A DNA stretch of 64,000 nt from Salinimonas chungwhensis DSM 16280 (GCF_000378185.1 NZ_KB899386.1:1-64000); one strand, 5' to 3'. Counted from the stretch's first letter, positions 45,076 to 55,278 are shown. Program-made: numbers and translations. The notes: generated by a model not told the origin, from the sequence alone.

Positions 45076-47331
45076 TTAGAACCACTGATAAGACAGACTA
45101 AGTCGCACGGATCGCGGCATTATATAGCGGCCGTTCGGCGCCTCGGGATTACGGGGGTCGCCCTCGGTAATGCCTAATTCATCGGTAAGATTATCTACTG
45201 ACAATTGTACCTGGAGGTTGTCGGTGGGATTTACCATAACACCAACATCGACCTTCTCGTATCCCTCAAGAACCACTGTATTTTCATTATTTCCGAAGCG
45301 ATCATCTACAGCTGACAACGTCGCGTATATCGAACCGTAAACATTATCGCTCAGGTCGAAGCCGTAGCTTGGCGTCACCCGAACTTGCCAACCAGGCTGA
45401 CGTTGGGCTTCATTACCCTCATTCGTCGCGCTGGCAGTAATTTCAGTTTCCTGGAAGGTGGCGTTTAAATCCACAGAAAAGCCAGAATGGTGGTAGTAGC
45501 TACCATCCAGTTCTATACCGTAAGCTTCATTAGTCAAAATTTCTGCGGGGGCACCAGGGCGGCGAACAAATGTATCCCCTTCGACTTCATTAACAAAGGC
45601 GGTAGCGAAAAACTGAACACTGTCGTTCATGAATTTGTAACCAAGCTCGGCTTGCGTGACTTTCTGGATCAGATCGTTTCCACCGGTATATGCTCCCCAG
45701 TTGTCACGAAAATCATCGAAGTAGGGCATTTTATAACCACGGTTTGTGCGAAGGAACACACCACTTGTATCGTCTAACGCATAATTGGCACCAAGCGTCC
45801 AAGACATTTTGGTTTCATCATACTCTAGCGCTTTGGTAATTGTGCCATCCAAGCCTTCATCTACTGAATAATTGACTTCGTGATTTTCTCGACGCAAGCC
45901 TAAATCAATGCTCAAATCTGTGGTTGCGTACCATTTACTGGTTGCATAGAATGCAAAGGTACTGGCATCCCCTACTGAGTTAATATCGTAGTTGAAACCG
46001 CAGCCTTCAGCGTTATTGTTACATTCAATACCATCGAGCAACTCGCCGCCTGGTTCCAGCACATGGTAGGCCGTATTACCAATACTCCACCAGTCCTCTG
46101 ACTTTGTAGAGGCACTATAAATACCAAATGAGACATCAATATCTTCCCAACTTTTGGAAATCGCTAAGTCGTTGGTAAATGCTTCAATATCTTTTAGAAC
46201 AACCCAGCGACCTATTTGTTGAATAGGCGTATCGCCTGAATAAGTTGTTCCCGTCACCGTTCCAACTGCTGATTCTCCATTGTCTGCAACCGCTGAAACT
46301 GTCACCGCAGGACCATTAGGTACAAGACCAAAGGTGTTTGCTTTTCCTTTTGTCAGGTTAAAGCGGTCGATGAGGAACCAGTCATTGGATAAATCTATTT
46401 TAAGACTTCCGCCACTCACATGGCCATCCCATCCTCGCCCATCACCAAAATCAAAAGTCTCGGTCGTATTGTCCGAGCCGTATGTAATAGTAGCTTGTCT
46501 ATTCAGAGGACCTATTTGTGTATAATTTGCATCTATACCATCTACATCAAGGGGCGTGGGCAGATACCATGTACCACGATCGTCCGTTTGACGGGTATAT
46601 AAATTCAGCTCTCCTTTATCAAATACTTTCGTTAGATTAACCGTGAACTGATTCCCCTGTTCTGAATTAAAGCCGGCGTCTCTGATCCCTTCAGAGCTCT
46701 TGATATAGCCACCCATCATATAATAAAAGTCATCAGCAAGTGATCCGCTTGCAACGACATCAACACGATTCAGGCCATAATCAGAGACGGTATATTTTGC
46801 CATAGCTTCCGAGGACTCACCGCCCCGTTTCAATCTAAAGTTAGTTGTTAAACCTGGCTGTCCGTTGCTTACCACAGGGTTAGGTCCGCCGCGCAGGCCT
46901 TCAACCATTTCAATGGTTTCATCGATACGGAAAAGCTGTGAGTTTTCTAAAAAAGATAATGTTGGAGCTGGATATATTGGTGAACCCTCAAGCGCGATGG
47001 TAAGAAAGGGGGCATCACCCCCACCGGGAAAACCACGAACAAAAACGTTAGCACCAGATTCACCACCGGAACTTTCAACCCAGACGCCCGGAATAGCTTT
47101 GAAAAGGTCGGCTGTTGATTTGGGAGCAAGCCGTTCAATGTCGCTGGCATCTATATTGGTAACCGCGAAGCTAGCATCGATTTTACGGATCCCCGCACCT
47201 CCGGGAGTGCCGCTAACTACGATGACTTCGGTGTTTTCTTTAGTTGCCTGCGCTTGCGCCAGTGCAACCGGACTAGATAGTGCTATGGAGACCGCACTAG
47301 CGAGTAAACCTGTTGAGAACCGCTTATCCAT
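45076..47331 (-). CDS. TonB-dependent receptor of the trehalose locus
   Basis: The 751-residue receptor starts at ATG 47331, after AGGAGCACTCA; a frame to 47355 has no RBS. A signal peptide ends near ALAQA, then EVIVVSGTPGG as TonB box, a plug (LFKAIPGVWVESSGGES, GANVFVRGFPGGG) and a barrel ending RLSLSYQWF. Its start faces the LacI-type regulator with two operator palindromes in the 270-bp gap, and a third copy precedes the MFS permease and GH37 trehalase genes. It is therefore likely to import trehalose or a trehalose-containing or related alpha-glucoside across the outer membrane. Confidence 0.9.
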   Translation of the reverse strand: MDKRFSTGLLASAVSIALSSPVALAQAQATKENTEVIVVSGTPGGAGIRKIDASFAVTNIDASDIERLAPKSTADLFKAIPGVWVESSGGESGANVFVRGFPGGGDAPFLTIALEGSPIYPAPTLSFLENSQLFRIDETIEMVEGLRGGPNPVVSNGQPGLTTNFRLKRGGESSEAMAKYTVSDYGLNRVDVVASGSLADDFYYMMGGYIKSSEGIRDAGFNSEQGNQFTVNLTKVFDKGELNLYTRQTDDRGTWYLPTPLDVDGIDANYTQIGPLNRQATITYGSDNTTETFDFGDGRGWDGHVSGGSLKIDLSNDWFLIDRFNLTKGKANTFGLVPNGPAVTVSAVADNGESAVGTVTGTTYSGDTPIQQIGRWVVLKDIEAFTNDLAISKSWEDIDVSFGIYSASTKSEDWWSIGNTAYHVLEPGGELLDGIECNNNAEGCGFNYDINSVGDASTFAFYATSKWYATTDLSIDLGLRRENHEVNYSVDEGLDGTITKALEYDETKMSWTLGANYALDDTSGVFLRTNRGYKMPYFDDFRDNWGAYTGGNDLIQKVTQAELGYKFMNDSVQFFATAFVNEVEGDTFVRRPGAPAEILTNEAYGIELDGSYYHHSGFSVDLNATFQETEITASATNEGNEAQRQPGWQVRVTPSYGFDLSDNVYGSIYATLSAVDDRFGNNENTVVLEGYEKVDVGVMVNPTDNLQVQLSVDNLTDELGITEGDPRNPEAPNGRYIMPRSVRLSLSYQWF

Positions 47332-47432
47332 TGAGTGCTCCTGAATATTTAGCATGAGTTTGTTAATTAGGTGGCGACCTTTGTTAATAGCTTGTCAAGA
47401 TTCGCCGCGTTTTGTAACAAACTAGATCTTTT

Positions 47433-47446
47433 TGCAAACGATTGCA
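47433..47446. promoter_or_regulatory. LacI-type operator 1 of the trehalose locus
   Basis: TGCAAACGATTGCA is a near-palindrome. The same 14-mer recurs inverted at 47456-47469 and identically at 48631-48644. Confidence 0.8.
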
Positions 47447-47455
47447 ACGGATAAA

Positions 47456-47469
47456 TGCAATCGTTTGCA
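47456..47469. promoter_or_regulatory. LacI-type operator 2 of the trehalose locus
   Basis: TGCAATCGTTTGCA is the exact reverse complement of operator 1, with centres 23 bp apart. Together they lie between the divergent receptor and lacI-type genes and can control both. A possible minus-strand -35 TTGCAA lies within the pair. Confidence 0.8.
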
Positions 47470-47602
47470 AAAAGAGTGATAAGTTGATGGTTCTATTTAA
47501 GACGCGCCGCCGTTACTGGACTTGAATGCAAGATGCGCTTACGGTAGGTACCAATTAATTTAAATTGATATTACTATCATCACTTCTGGACTCTGCAGCG
47601 CT

Positions 47603-48622
47603 TTGAAAAAAGAATCAAAACTTACGCTTACCGGACTGGCACGTATCGCGGGCGTGTCAGCTTCGACCGCCTCAAGAGCATTAAAAGACAGCCCGCTTAT
47701 AAAGCAGGAAACCCGTGATAAGGTTCAGGCTCTCGCCCGCGAACATAATTTTAGTGTGAATGCCGCTGCGAGCCGCCTGCGCACTCAAAAGACGCACGTA
47801 ATCGCGGTTATACTTAATCTCATGGATGACACAGAACAGAGTATAACGGATCCCTTTTTGCTAAAGATTGTGGGTGAGTTGAACAAGGCTCTGAATGCTC
47901 GAGGCTATGAGCTTCTGCTTTCGAATTCATTCATGGCCCGTGACGATTGGACAAATTATTTCATCAATAGTCAGCGCGCCGATGGTTTGATAGTGGTGGG
48001 TCAGGGTAAAACGAGTGTGAAAATTGACCGCGCTGCGGCAGCGAGCGTGCCACTAGTGGTCTGGGGGGATCCCTCAAGCGGTACACTTTACCCGATAGTG
48101 GGGGGGAATAATCGTCAGGGAGGGTTTCTGGCTACACAGCATCTGATAGAGAAGGGCTGTCAAAGGATAATGTTTTTAGGCGACCCTGACCATGCAGAAA
48201 TGCGTGAACGCCATACGGGATACGTGGAAGCTCACAAGGTCGCCGATTTACCTTGCGATGAAGCCTTAACCCTCGGCATCGATATTACTTCAACCGCAGC
48301 TTATAATAGTATCAATACCTGGATCCGGCAACATGGCCTGAATTTCGACGGCATCGTGTGCAGCAGCGATATGCTGGCGCTAGGCGCGTTAAAAGCACTT
48401 AAAGAGCGTTATATAAATATTCCCGCTGACGTCAGCATTGTCGGCTATGATGACATCCCCCTGGCTGAATTGATGCACCCTTCAATCACCACTATCAGGC
48501 AGGATACTGCCCAAGCCGCTCAGCTTATGGTAGCAAAATTGATAGACCAGCTTAACGGTAAGCCTGCGACATCAGATTACATAGATATCTCACTGGTGAT
48601 CAGGCGATCATCACGTCTATAA
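47603..48622 (+). CDS. LacI-family regulator of the trehalose locus
   Basis: The 339-residue regulator starts with TTG 47603 (weak RBS CTGGA) and has the LacI helix-turn-helix (LTLTGLARIAGVSASTASRAL, quoted in shortened form at about residues 7-27), a hinge (AASRLRTQKTHVIAV) and an effector domain with VSIVGYDDIPLAELMHPSITTIRQD. It lies between the divergent receptor gene and the MFS/trehalase pair. Three identical operators around it (47433, 47456, 48631) define its regulon, and an auto-regulatory role is expected. The inducer is probably trehalose or its phosphate, inferred from the neighbouring trehalase. Confidence 0.88.
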   Translation: MKKESKLTLTGLARIAGVSASTASRALKDSPLIKQETRDKVQALAREHNFSVNAAASRLRTQKTHVIAVILNLMDDTEQSITDPFLLKIVGELNKALNARGYELLLSNSFMARDDWTNYFINSQRADGLIVVGQGKTSVKIDRAAAASVPLVVWGDPSSGTLYPIVGGNNRQGGFLATQHLIEKGCQRIMFLGDPDHAEMRERHTGYVEAHKVADLPCDEALTLGIDITSTAAYNSINTWIRQHGLNFDGIVCSSDMLALGALKALKERYINIPADVSIVGYDDIPLAELMHPSITTIRQDTAQAAQLMVAKLIDQLNGKPATSDYIDISLVIRRSSRL

Positions 48623-48630
48623 TACATAAA

Positions 48631-48644
48631 TGCAAACGATTGCA
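48631..48644. promoter_or_regulatory. LacI-type operator 3 of the trehalose locus
   Basis: TGCAAACGATTGCA, identical to operator 1, lies 56 bp upstream of the MFS start and 8 bp after the regulator stop. Confidence 0.8.
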
Positions 48645-48699
48645 TTTTAACTTGCTGCGAGCTAGACTCCCACCACTACAGTTAACAAGGTGTTTACAC

Positions 48700-49947
48700 A
48701 TGCCTCGGTTGTTAATCATTACCGCCATCGCAGCGAGTTATTTTATTTTTGCTATTTTGCTAAACAGCGTAGGGACGGTAATCCTTCAATCCATAAACAG
48801 CTTCGGGGTGTCAAAACCCGATGCCAGTACTTTGGAGGGATTCAAGGATCTTTCTATCGCGGCGGTTTCGTTCCTGGTGGCCTCCTTCATTCCTCGTGTC
48901 GGATACAAAATAGCGCTGTTAGCAGGCCTAATGATGGTAGTGCTTGGCTGCATCTTGACACCCGCAATCTCTCAATTCTGGGTATTTAAATTATTGTTTG
49001 CCGTGGTAGGTACGGCGTTTGCGTTGGTGAAAGTAGCGGTCTACGCGATCATTGGCCAGTTGTCGAGCGATACCCGTCAGCATTCATCGCTGATGAACAC
49101 GGTAGAAGGTATATTTATGCTGGGAGTACTGTCCGGCTACTGGATTTTCAGCGCTTTCATTGATCCCGAGAACAGCGCAGATCCAAGCTGGCTGAATGTT
49201 TATTATTTGCTAGCCGCTATGTCTGCAGTGGTAATGCTAATAGTCGCCTGGGCGCCTATTAGCCCTCCGCAGAAAAATACCGATGGAGAAACGCCGTTAC
49301 AGTCTTTTATGGCCATGATCAGACTGGCATATCAACCCCTTGTCTTAATTTTTATTTTTTCAATTTTTCTGTATGTACTAATAGAGCAAGGCATTGGCAG
49401 TTGGCTGCCAACATTTAATCGTGAAGTGCTTGGGTTACCGGTAGATATCAGTATTCAAATTACCAGCTTATTCGCAGTGTCATTGGCAGTTGGTCGGCTC
49501 ACGGCAGGTGCCATATTACAAAAGGTAAATTGGTATCCTTTTATTAACGTATGTCTGGTGGGTATGGCGTTGCTCATGACGCTAAGTCTGCCTCTGGCCG
49601 AGCGAATTACAGAGGGCAGTGTGCAAGACCTTGCAGACGCTCCAATAGCAGCTTATTTAGTGCCTCTAATCGGACTGATGATGGCGCCCATTTATCCGGT
49701 TATTAACTCAGTAATGTTAAGTGCCTTACCGAAGGTTCAACAAGCTCCGATGACCGGTCTTATCGTCGTATTTTCAGCTTTGGGGGGCACCACGGGGTCC
49801 ATAATTACCGGTTTAATTTTTGATTCAATGGGCGGTCAGAAGGCCTTTGCTTTATCACTTGTACCCATTACAGGGCTATTAGTCACACTGTACCTGTTTA
49901 AGCGATTTTCCAGGTCGTCTGTAAGGGCGCAGGAGGTGAGAGCATGA
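48700..49947 (+). CDS. MFS permease of the trehalose locus
   Basis: The 415-residue permease has 11-12 hydrophobic segments. The start ATG 48700 (AAGGTG 7 bp upstream) is preferred to an upstream ATG at 48640, which would run through the operator. It resembles the FHS/TsgA-like branch (SVGTVILQSINSFGVS near the N-terminus, DLADAPIAAYLVPLIGL). It should carry the sugar across the inner membrane after the TonB receptor. The stop overlaps the trehalase start by 4 bp (ATGA), indicating translational coupling. Substrate trehalose is inferred from the operon and operators. Confidence 0.85.
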   Translation: MPRLLIITAIAASYFIFAILLNSVGTVILQSINSFGVSKPDASTLEGFKDLSIAAVSFLVASFIPRVGYKIALLAGLMMVVLGCILTPAISQFWVFKLLFAVVGTAFALVKVAVYAIIGQLSSDTRQHSSLMNTVEGIFMLGVLSGYWIFSAFIDPENSADPSWLNVYYLLAAMSAVVMLIVAWAPISPPQKNTDGETPLQSFMAMIRLAYQPLVLIFIFSIFLYVLIEQGIGSWLPTFNREVLGLPVDISIQITSLFAVSLAVGRLTAGAILQKVNWYPFINVCLVGMALLMTLSLPLAERITEGSVQDLADAPIAAYLVPLIGLMMAPIYPVINSVMLSALPKVQQAPMTGLIVVFSALGGTTGSIITGLIFDSMGGQKAFALSLVPITGLLVTLYLFKRFSRSSVRAQEVRA

Positions 49948-51458
49948 ATCATAACCAGGTGGCAGGCTGGCAACATACATTGGCCTTTTTTGAGAGTGAA
50001 TTATTTCATGATGTGCAGATGGCGGGCTTATTTTCGGATAGCAAAACGTTCGCCGATGCGATACCTGTTGAAAGTTGGCAAGCAGCACTTGAGGCTTATC
50101 CTAAACTGCGGGAGCAACCAACGTTTTGCTTGCGCAAGTTCGTACATGAGCATTTCAATCTGCCCCCGCCAGTGTCGCTTACTAGCAGGCAAAAGTTTAA
50201 TCGCACCGGAGAATACATCGAACACATGTGGAAGGTTTTAGGCCAGCGACCTGACATTGCTGATAATTCAAGTCTGATTCCACTGCCTCACCCATACATC
50301 GTTCCTGGCGGGAGGTTCAGAGAAATTTATTATTGGGATAGTTATTTCACAGCTTTGGGGCTCATGCATGACGGCCACCGGGGCATCGTCGTTTCGATGC
50401 TGAAAAACTTTCTTGCGATACAGGAACAAGTAGGCAGTATCCCCAATGGGAACCGGTCCTATTATCTGGGACGAAGTCAACCCCCAATATTGGCGTTAAT
50501 GTTTGAATTACTTGAGCCGGAGTCGCTAAGTGAAGAACTCGCGAAGCGCTGTCTTGCAGGAATTGAGCGCGAATATGAATTTTGGATGGTGGGAGCAAAA
50601 ACGCTCGGTGAGGGGGAATCATACCGCCGGGTTGTAGCAATGCCCGATGGGAGCATACTCAACAGGTATTACGACGAAAATACCACGCCACGTCCGGAAT
50701 CCTATAAAGAAGACATTGAAGCGGCCCAACAGGTGACCGATAAAAAACAGTTTTTTCGTGATTTGCGAGCTGCGTGTGAATCCGGTTGGGATTTTAGCTC
50801 GCGCTGGCTGGCAGATCCTCAGATGCTGACTACCGTGCGCACTACACAGATAGTCCCTATTGACTTAAACGCCTTGCTTTACCATGTCGAACTTACTTTG
50901 GCTAAATATACCACTGATACAGGTAATAAAGCAGCGATGTATCGTCAGGCCGCGGAAAAGCGTCAGCAAGCTATAAATCACTACCTGTGGAGTAAGTCTG
51001 ATGGTTTTTATTACGACTGGTGTCTGGCCGATAATGCGCGAACCCGCATCGCGTCGTTGGCGGCTACTGTACCGATGTTTACTGGTATGGCCTCAAAAGC
51101 TCAGTCTAATGCCGTGGCTTCTACCTTATCAAGCTTTATCGCCCCTGGCGGTCTGGTAACGACCTTAAATAAAACGCAGCAGCAGTGGGATGCACCGAAT
51201 GGCTGGGCACCGCTTCAATGGTTTGCGATTAAAGGGCTACTTAACTATCAATATACCAACCAGGCAAGAGATATCGCGCAACGATGGGTAAACTGTGTTG
51301 ATGCATATTTTTCACATCACCATTCTATTTTGGAAAAATATAATGTTGAGGATACTGGCGTGCCCGCTGGTGGCGGTGAATATGAAGTTCAGTTAGGCTT
51401 CGGATGGACCAATGGTGTTTATGTAAAATGTCAGCAACTGCTACACGAGTTAAATTAG
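49944..51458 (+). CDS. treF: Trehalase, GH37, cytoplasmic
   Basis: The 504-residue protein carries both GH37 signatures: PGGRFREIYYWDSYFT at about residues 119-134 and QWDAPNGWAPLQ at about 413-424, with the acid Asp and base Glu regions of the (alpha/alpha)6 barrel. It hydrolyses trehalose to two glucose. No signal peptide is seen, so it resembles cytoplasmic TreF, consistent with import by the MFS permease encoded just upstream in the same operon. Start and stop are clear and the length is normal for the family. Confidence 0.95.
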   Translation: MNHNQVAGWQHTLAFFESELFHDVQMAGLFSDSKTFADAIPVESWQAALEAYPKLREQPTFCLRKFVHEHFNLPPPVSLTSRQKFNRTGEYIEHMWKVLGQRPDIADNSSLIPLPHPYIVPGGRFREIYYWDSYFTALGLMHDGHRGIVVSMLKNFLAIQEQVGSIPNGNRSYYLGRSQPPILALMFELLEPESLSEELAKRCLAGIEREYEFWMVGAKTLGEGESYRRVVAMPDGSILNRYYDENTTPRPESYKEDIEAAQQVTDKKQFFRDLRAACESGWDFSSRWLADPQMLTTVRTTQIVPIDLNALLYHVELTLAKYTTDTGNKAAMYRQAAEKRQQAINHYLWSKSDGFYYDWCLADNARTRIASLAATVPMFTGMASKAQSNAVASTLSSFIAPGGLVTTLNKTQQQWDAPNGWAPLQWFAIKGLLNYQYTNQARDIAQRWVNCVDAYFSHHHSILEKYNVEDTGVPAGGGEYEVQLGFGWTNGVYVKCQQLLHELN

Positions 51459-51501
51459 ACAGGTGTATCCCTATTACTACCACATCCTCCTATAAATGCC
51501 T

Positions 51502-51530
51502 TGCGCAATCACTTTTTTGCGCAGATTTTT
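51502..51530 (+). terminator. Probable terminator of the trehalose operon
   Basis: TGCGCAA/TTGCGCA stem (7 bp) followed by GATTTTT, 43 bp after the trehalase stop. Confidence 0.65.
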
Positions 51531-52182
51531 ATCGCTGTTGCCTGAAAATAAGTGACTGATAAAAATTTAATAGCGACACGGTAGAGTTATAAAATGAGAA
51601 GAGCAGCGAAGCTGTGGATAACAGCACTTTAAAAAGGCCTGATAGATAGATCGTATTAACAACAGACTGATGCTTTTCTGGCTGAGTGTTGGAGCATGTT
51701 AGTTTACTGTTAAAAAAAGCTATAGACGAGACGAGCGCTCGTTTTCTACTGGTGAGTCATCAGATGCCAGAACAATTTATCATCTTAGCGCCAAGCAATT
51801 TATACGGTTGATGACGGCTTATTCTAAAGTTCACTGAAACCCTAATAATTATACATCTGCAGTTGGTCCCCGAGCCTGAAACAAGCCGACAATTTCACCA
51901 ATCTTACCCGCTGAATCTATTAACAGGATTTTTTGAGAGCATGGTTTCCGGATCTGCGGAATAGCGTCACTCAACCTTGCTGCAGAAAAACAAAGAGAAC
52001 AAGTCGGCCTCTTGCTGCTACAGCGCAACCACCCTCTAGCCTTTCAATTCTTAAGTTTCCCTTTAAGGATGAACTTTTTGCAGGCTTTTTTTCGTATCAA
52101 GGCAGTACAATCAACCGTAAATTGTCTGTGTCGGGCTGGTAATGCCCTGTCAAGCAGGCAGCAACTATAGGATGGTGAACGC
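51531..52182. other. Intergenic region upstream of acnA
   Basis: No gene is supported in these 650 bp. It holds a perfect 12-bp palindrome ACGAGCGCTCGT (51731-51742), a possible regulator site, and should contain the acnA promoter. A short plus-strand frame at 51933-52142 lacks an RBS and family match. Confidence 0.5.
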
Positions 52183-54903
52183 GTGAAATATCAGTCATTT
52201 GCACAGGTTAACGTCAATGATAAGACGTATAAGTCGATAAGCTTTGACAAAATCAGCGAGCAGTATGATTTATCCCGCCTGCCTTTTTGTATCAAAATTT
52301 TACTGGAAAATTTAATCCGCCACGAGCAGGAAGATTTTGTAAGCAGCGAAGATATCGAAAAAATTGCGAAATGGGACACCCAGGATGAGGGGCAGCAGGA
52401 GATATCGTTTGTGCCTGCCCGGGTTATTCTCCAGGACTTTACCGGCGTGCCAGCCATTGTTGATTTGGCCGCGATGCGTGATGCTGTAAACAGTCTGGGC
52501 GGCGACGCGCAGGCGATTAACCCGCTTAACCCCGTTGAATTGGTTATCGACCACTCGGTCATGGTGGACTATTTTGGTGAGGAAGACTCCTACGAGAAAA
52601 ATACTGATGTAGAAATTGAACGTAACAAAGAACGTTATCAGTTTCTCAAGTGGGGACAAAGCTCCTTCGATAATTTCAAAGTGGTGCCTCCCGGGCGTGG
52701 AATTGTGCACCAGGTAAACCTCGAGTATCTGGCGCGTTGTGCGTTTACTAAGGAGCAAGATGGGGAAACTATGGTTTACCCTGATACGCTGGTAGGCACA
52801 GACTCGCACACCACGATGATCAACGGTCTTGGTATCCTTGGCTGGGGTGTCGGTGGCATAGAAGCAGAAGCTGCTATGTTAGGACAGCCGGTTACGATGC
52901 TGGCACCGCGTGTTGTAGGTTTCCGTCTTTCCGGCAAACTGCCGCCAGGTATAACCGCAACGGACATGGTACTGACTATCACGGAGCAATTGCGTAACCA
53001 TGGTGTAGTTGGCAAATTCGTAGAATTTTATGGGCCGGGACTAAAATATCTGACTACTGCCGATCGGGCCACTATTTCCAATATGGCGCCGGAATATGGC
53101 GCTACATGTGGCATTTTCCCCATCGACAAAGTCGCCCTTGAATATCTGGCTCTTACCGGCCGTGATCAACAGCAAATTGATCTGGTTGAACAGTACGCGA
53201 AGAGCGCGTCGCTGTGGCACGATGATACAATGAAAGACGCTGAGTATCATGAAACATTAGAGCTTAATCTTGAAGACGTAGTACCTTCTCTGGCTGGCCC
53301 TAAACGGCCACAGGATCGTATTCCACTGGATAAAGCGGCCAGCGCATTTACAGAGTGGCATGCTCAGCAAATAGACGTAGAAGTCGTCGATGAAGAAGAT
53401 GCTAAATTTGTCGCTGAAGGCGGGGATATGTCTGAAGTGGACGAGGGACATGAATCTTACGTCGATTTTAAGGGCAGCAAATTTAATCTGCAAGATGGCG
53501 CGATCGTTATTGCTGCGATTACCAGCTGCACCAATACCTCCAATCCTTCAGTACTCATCGGTGCTGGTCTGGTGGCCAAAAAAGCGGTTGAGCTTGGCTT
53601 GGTCAGTAAACCATGGGTAAAAACATCCTTAGCACCTGGTTCACAGGTAGTGACACAATATCTGGAAGATGCCGGATTGATGGACCCGTTACGTAAACTG
53701 GGCTTCAATCTGGTTGGCTATGGTTGTACGACCTGTATTGGTAACTCTGGTCCGTTGCCCGATGAAATCCACCGAGCAGTAAGCGATGCAAAACTTACCG
53801 TTACCTCGGTGCTATCTGGTAACCGTAACTTTGAAGGCCGTATTCACCCTGATGTGGCGGCTAACTACCTGGCGTCACCTCCGCTGGTAGTCGCATATGC
53901 GTTGGCCGGCAATATGAAAGTGGATATTACCAAAGAGCCAATCGGGAAAAGCAAAGATGGCAAGCCGGTATATCTGAAAGACATTTGGCCGGACAATGAA
54001 GAAATTCAGTCAATGGTCAAAGAATTTGTCTCTGGCGAGCTGTTCAAGCAAAAGTATGCAGATGTATTTAAGGGTAACGATATCTGGAATAACCTGGATG
54101 TATCGTCTACCTCTGTCTACGACTGGCCTGAGTCGACCTACATCAAACAGCCTCCTTTCTTCGAAAACATGGAGAAAGAGCCAGAAGCATTGAGTGCAAT
54201 TCGCGATGCGCGTTGTCTGGTCAAAGTGGGCGATTCTATCACCACTGACCATATCTCGCCAGCAGGGGCAATTGCGGCTGATAGTCCGGCAGGCAAGTAT
54301 CTGCAGGAAAATGGTGTAGAGCCTAAAGACTTTAACTCATATGGATCACGCCGGGGTAATCACGAAGTAATGATGCGCGGTACATTTGCCAATGTAAGGT
54401 TGAAAAATCAGCTTGCACCTGGCACCACGGGAAGTGCAACAACACATTATCCAAGTGGTGAAGAAACATCCATCTTTGATGCCGCAATGAAATACCGTGA
54501 TGAGAAAGTTCCTGCGATTGTTGTGGGTGGCAAAGAGTATGGAACAGGTTCAAGCCGTGACTGGGCGGCAAAAGGTCCTGCCTTACTGGGTGTGAAAGCG
54601 GTTATAGCAGAGAGTTATGAACGAATTCACCGGTCTAATCTGATTGGTATGGGCATCCTGCCTTTGCAGTTTAAAGAGGGTGAGAGCGCCAGCTCAATCG
54701 GCATCAGTGGTGATGAAACGTTCTCTATCTCTGAGGTGTCTCGGGACACCAAGGAAGTTCAGGTCACAATGATGAGCGATTCTGGAGAAGTAACAGAGTT
54801 TATGGCTGATGTGCGTATTGACACTGCCAATGAATTTACCTACTTCGAACATGGCGGCATTTTGCACTATGTAATTCGGGATTATCTTAAAAAAGATAAA
54901 TAG
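52183..54903 (+). CDS. acnA: Aconitate hydratase A
   Basis: The 906-residue enzyme isomerises citrate and isocitrate through cis-aconitate in the TCA cycle, using a 4Fe-4S cluster. It starts with GTG 52183 after AGGATGGTGAAC. Landmarks are the N-terminal LPFCIKILLENLIRHE, the cluster cysteines in SCTNTSNPS (about residue 448) and GCTTCIGNSGP (about 514 and 517), and the C-terminal swivel domain with GSSRDWAAKGP. The domain order and size fit AcnA/IRP1, not AcnB; AcnD, a 2-methylcitrate enzyme, is shorter. It is monocistronic with a terminator 20 bp after its stop. Confidence 0.95.
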   Translation: MKYQSFAQVNVNDKTYKSISFDKISEQYDLSRLPFCIKILLENLIRHEQEDFVSSEDIEKIAKWDTQDEGQQEISFVPARVILQDFTGVPAIVDLAAMRDAVNSLGGDAQAINPLNPVELVIDHSVMVDYFGEEDSYEKNTDVEIERNKERYQFLKWGQSSFDNFKVVPPGRGIVHQVNLEYLARCAFTKEQDGETMVYPDTLVGTDSHTTMINGLGILGWGVGGIEAEAAMLGQPVTMLAPRVVGFRLSGKLPPGITATDMVLTITEQLRNHGVVGKFVEFYGPGLKYLTTADRATISNMAPEYGATCGIFPIDKVALEYLALTGRDQQQIDLVEQYAKSASLWHDDTMKDAEYHETLELNLEDVVPSLAGPKRPQDRIPLDKAASAFTEWHAQQIDVEVVDEEDAKFVAEGGDMSEVDEGHESYVDFKGSKFNLQDGAIVIAAITSCTNTSNPSVLIGAGLVAKKAVELGLVSKPWVKTSLAPGSQVVTQYLEDAGLMDPLRKLGFNLVGYGCTTCIGNSGPLPDEIHRAVSDAKLTVTSVLSGNRNFEGRIHPDVAANYLASPPLVVAYALAGNMKVDITKEPIGKSKDGKPVYLKDIWPDNEEIQSMVKEFVSGELFKQKYADVFKGNDIWNNLDVSSTSVYDWPESTYIKQPPFFENMEKEPEALSAIRDARCLVKVGDSITTDHISPAGAIAADSPAGKYLQENGVEPKDFNSYGSRRGNHEVMMRGTFANVRLKNQLAPGTTGSATTHYPSGEETSIFDAAMKYRDEKVPAIVVGGKEYGTGSSRDWAAKGPALLGVKAVIAESYERIHRSNLIGMGILPLQFKEGESASSIGISGDETFSISEVSRDTKEVQVTMMSDSGEVTEFMADVRIDTANEFTYFEHGGILHYVIRDYLKKDK

Positions 54904-54920
54904 CCGGATCTTTAACTAAA

Positions 54921-54947
54921 AAAAAGCTCCTTCGGGAGCTTTTTTTA
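54921..54947. terminator. Intrinsic terminator after acnA
   Basis: AGCTCC-TTCG-GGAGCT with a TTCG tetraloop, flanked by A- and T-runs; it may serve both acnA and the convergent DUF3392 gene. Confidence 0.9.
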
Positions 54948-54954
54948 TATCTGC

Positions 54955-55278
54955 TTAAATATATCGCCTGCGCTCTGCAAAAATACCAATGGCAATAAAT
55001 GCGCTAAGGAATACCAGACCCTGTAAATAGCCCGGGAAAAACTTAATCAGGTGCAGGACCAATGGCGCACCATATAATGTCATGGCGCCATAACCAAAAG
55101 CACACAGAACCACAAACAGACTCACCCTGATGATAAAATGACAAGGGCTGAGTATATGCTTGACGTAGCCGTTTATCAGATCGCCAAATACCACAAGTAG
55201 TGTGGCAACCAGCATCAGGCTCATTTCGGAAAAGTAGGGCGATAGCGCCCGGGTCAGTGTAGCCAGTAATTCCACCAT
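54955..55278 (-). CDS. DUF3392-like inner-membrane protein
   Basis: The 107-residue protein has three to four hydrophobic segments (MLVATLLVVFGDLINGYVK, IIRVSLFVVLCAFGYGAM, LQGLVFLSAFIAIGIFA) and a basic C-terminal RRRYI. The sequence resembles the uncharacterised DUF3392 family of marine gammaproteobacteria. No activity is known for it. It starts at ATG 55278 and stands between the acnA terminator and the isomerase-like gene. No operon partner is evident. Confidence 0.6.
   Translation of the reverse strand: MVELLATLTRALSPYFSEMSLMLVATLLVVFGDLINGYVKHILSPCHFIIRVSLFVVLCAFGYGAMTLYGAPLVLHLIKFFPGYLQGLVFLSAFIAIGIFAERRRYI

Noticed and set aside
51609-51630. DnaA box and possible replication origin (TGTGGATAA)
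   Set aside because: A single 9-mer occurs here (another at 2976-2985), without a cluster, AT-rich unwinding region or dnaA/gyrB neighbours.
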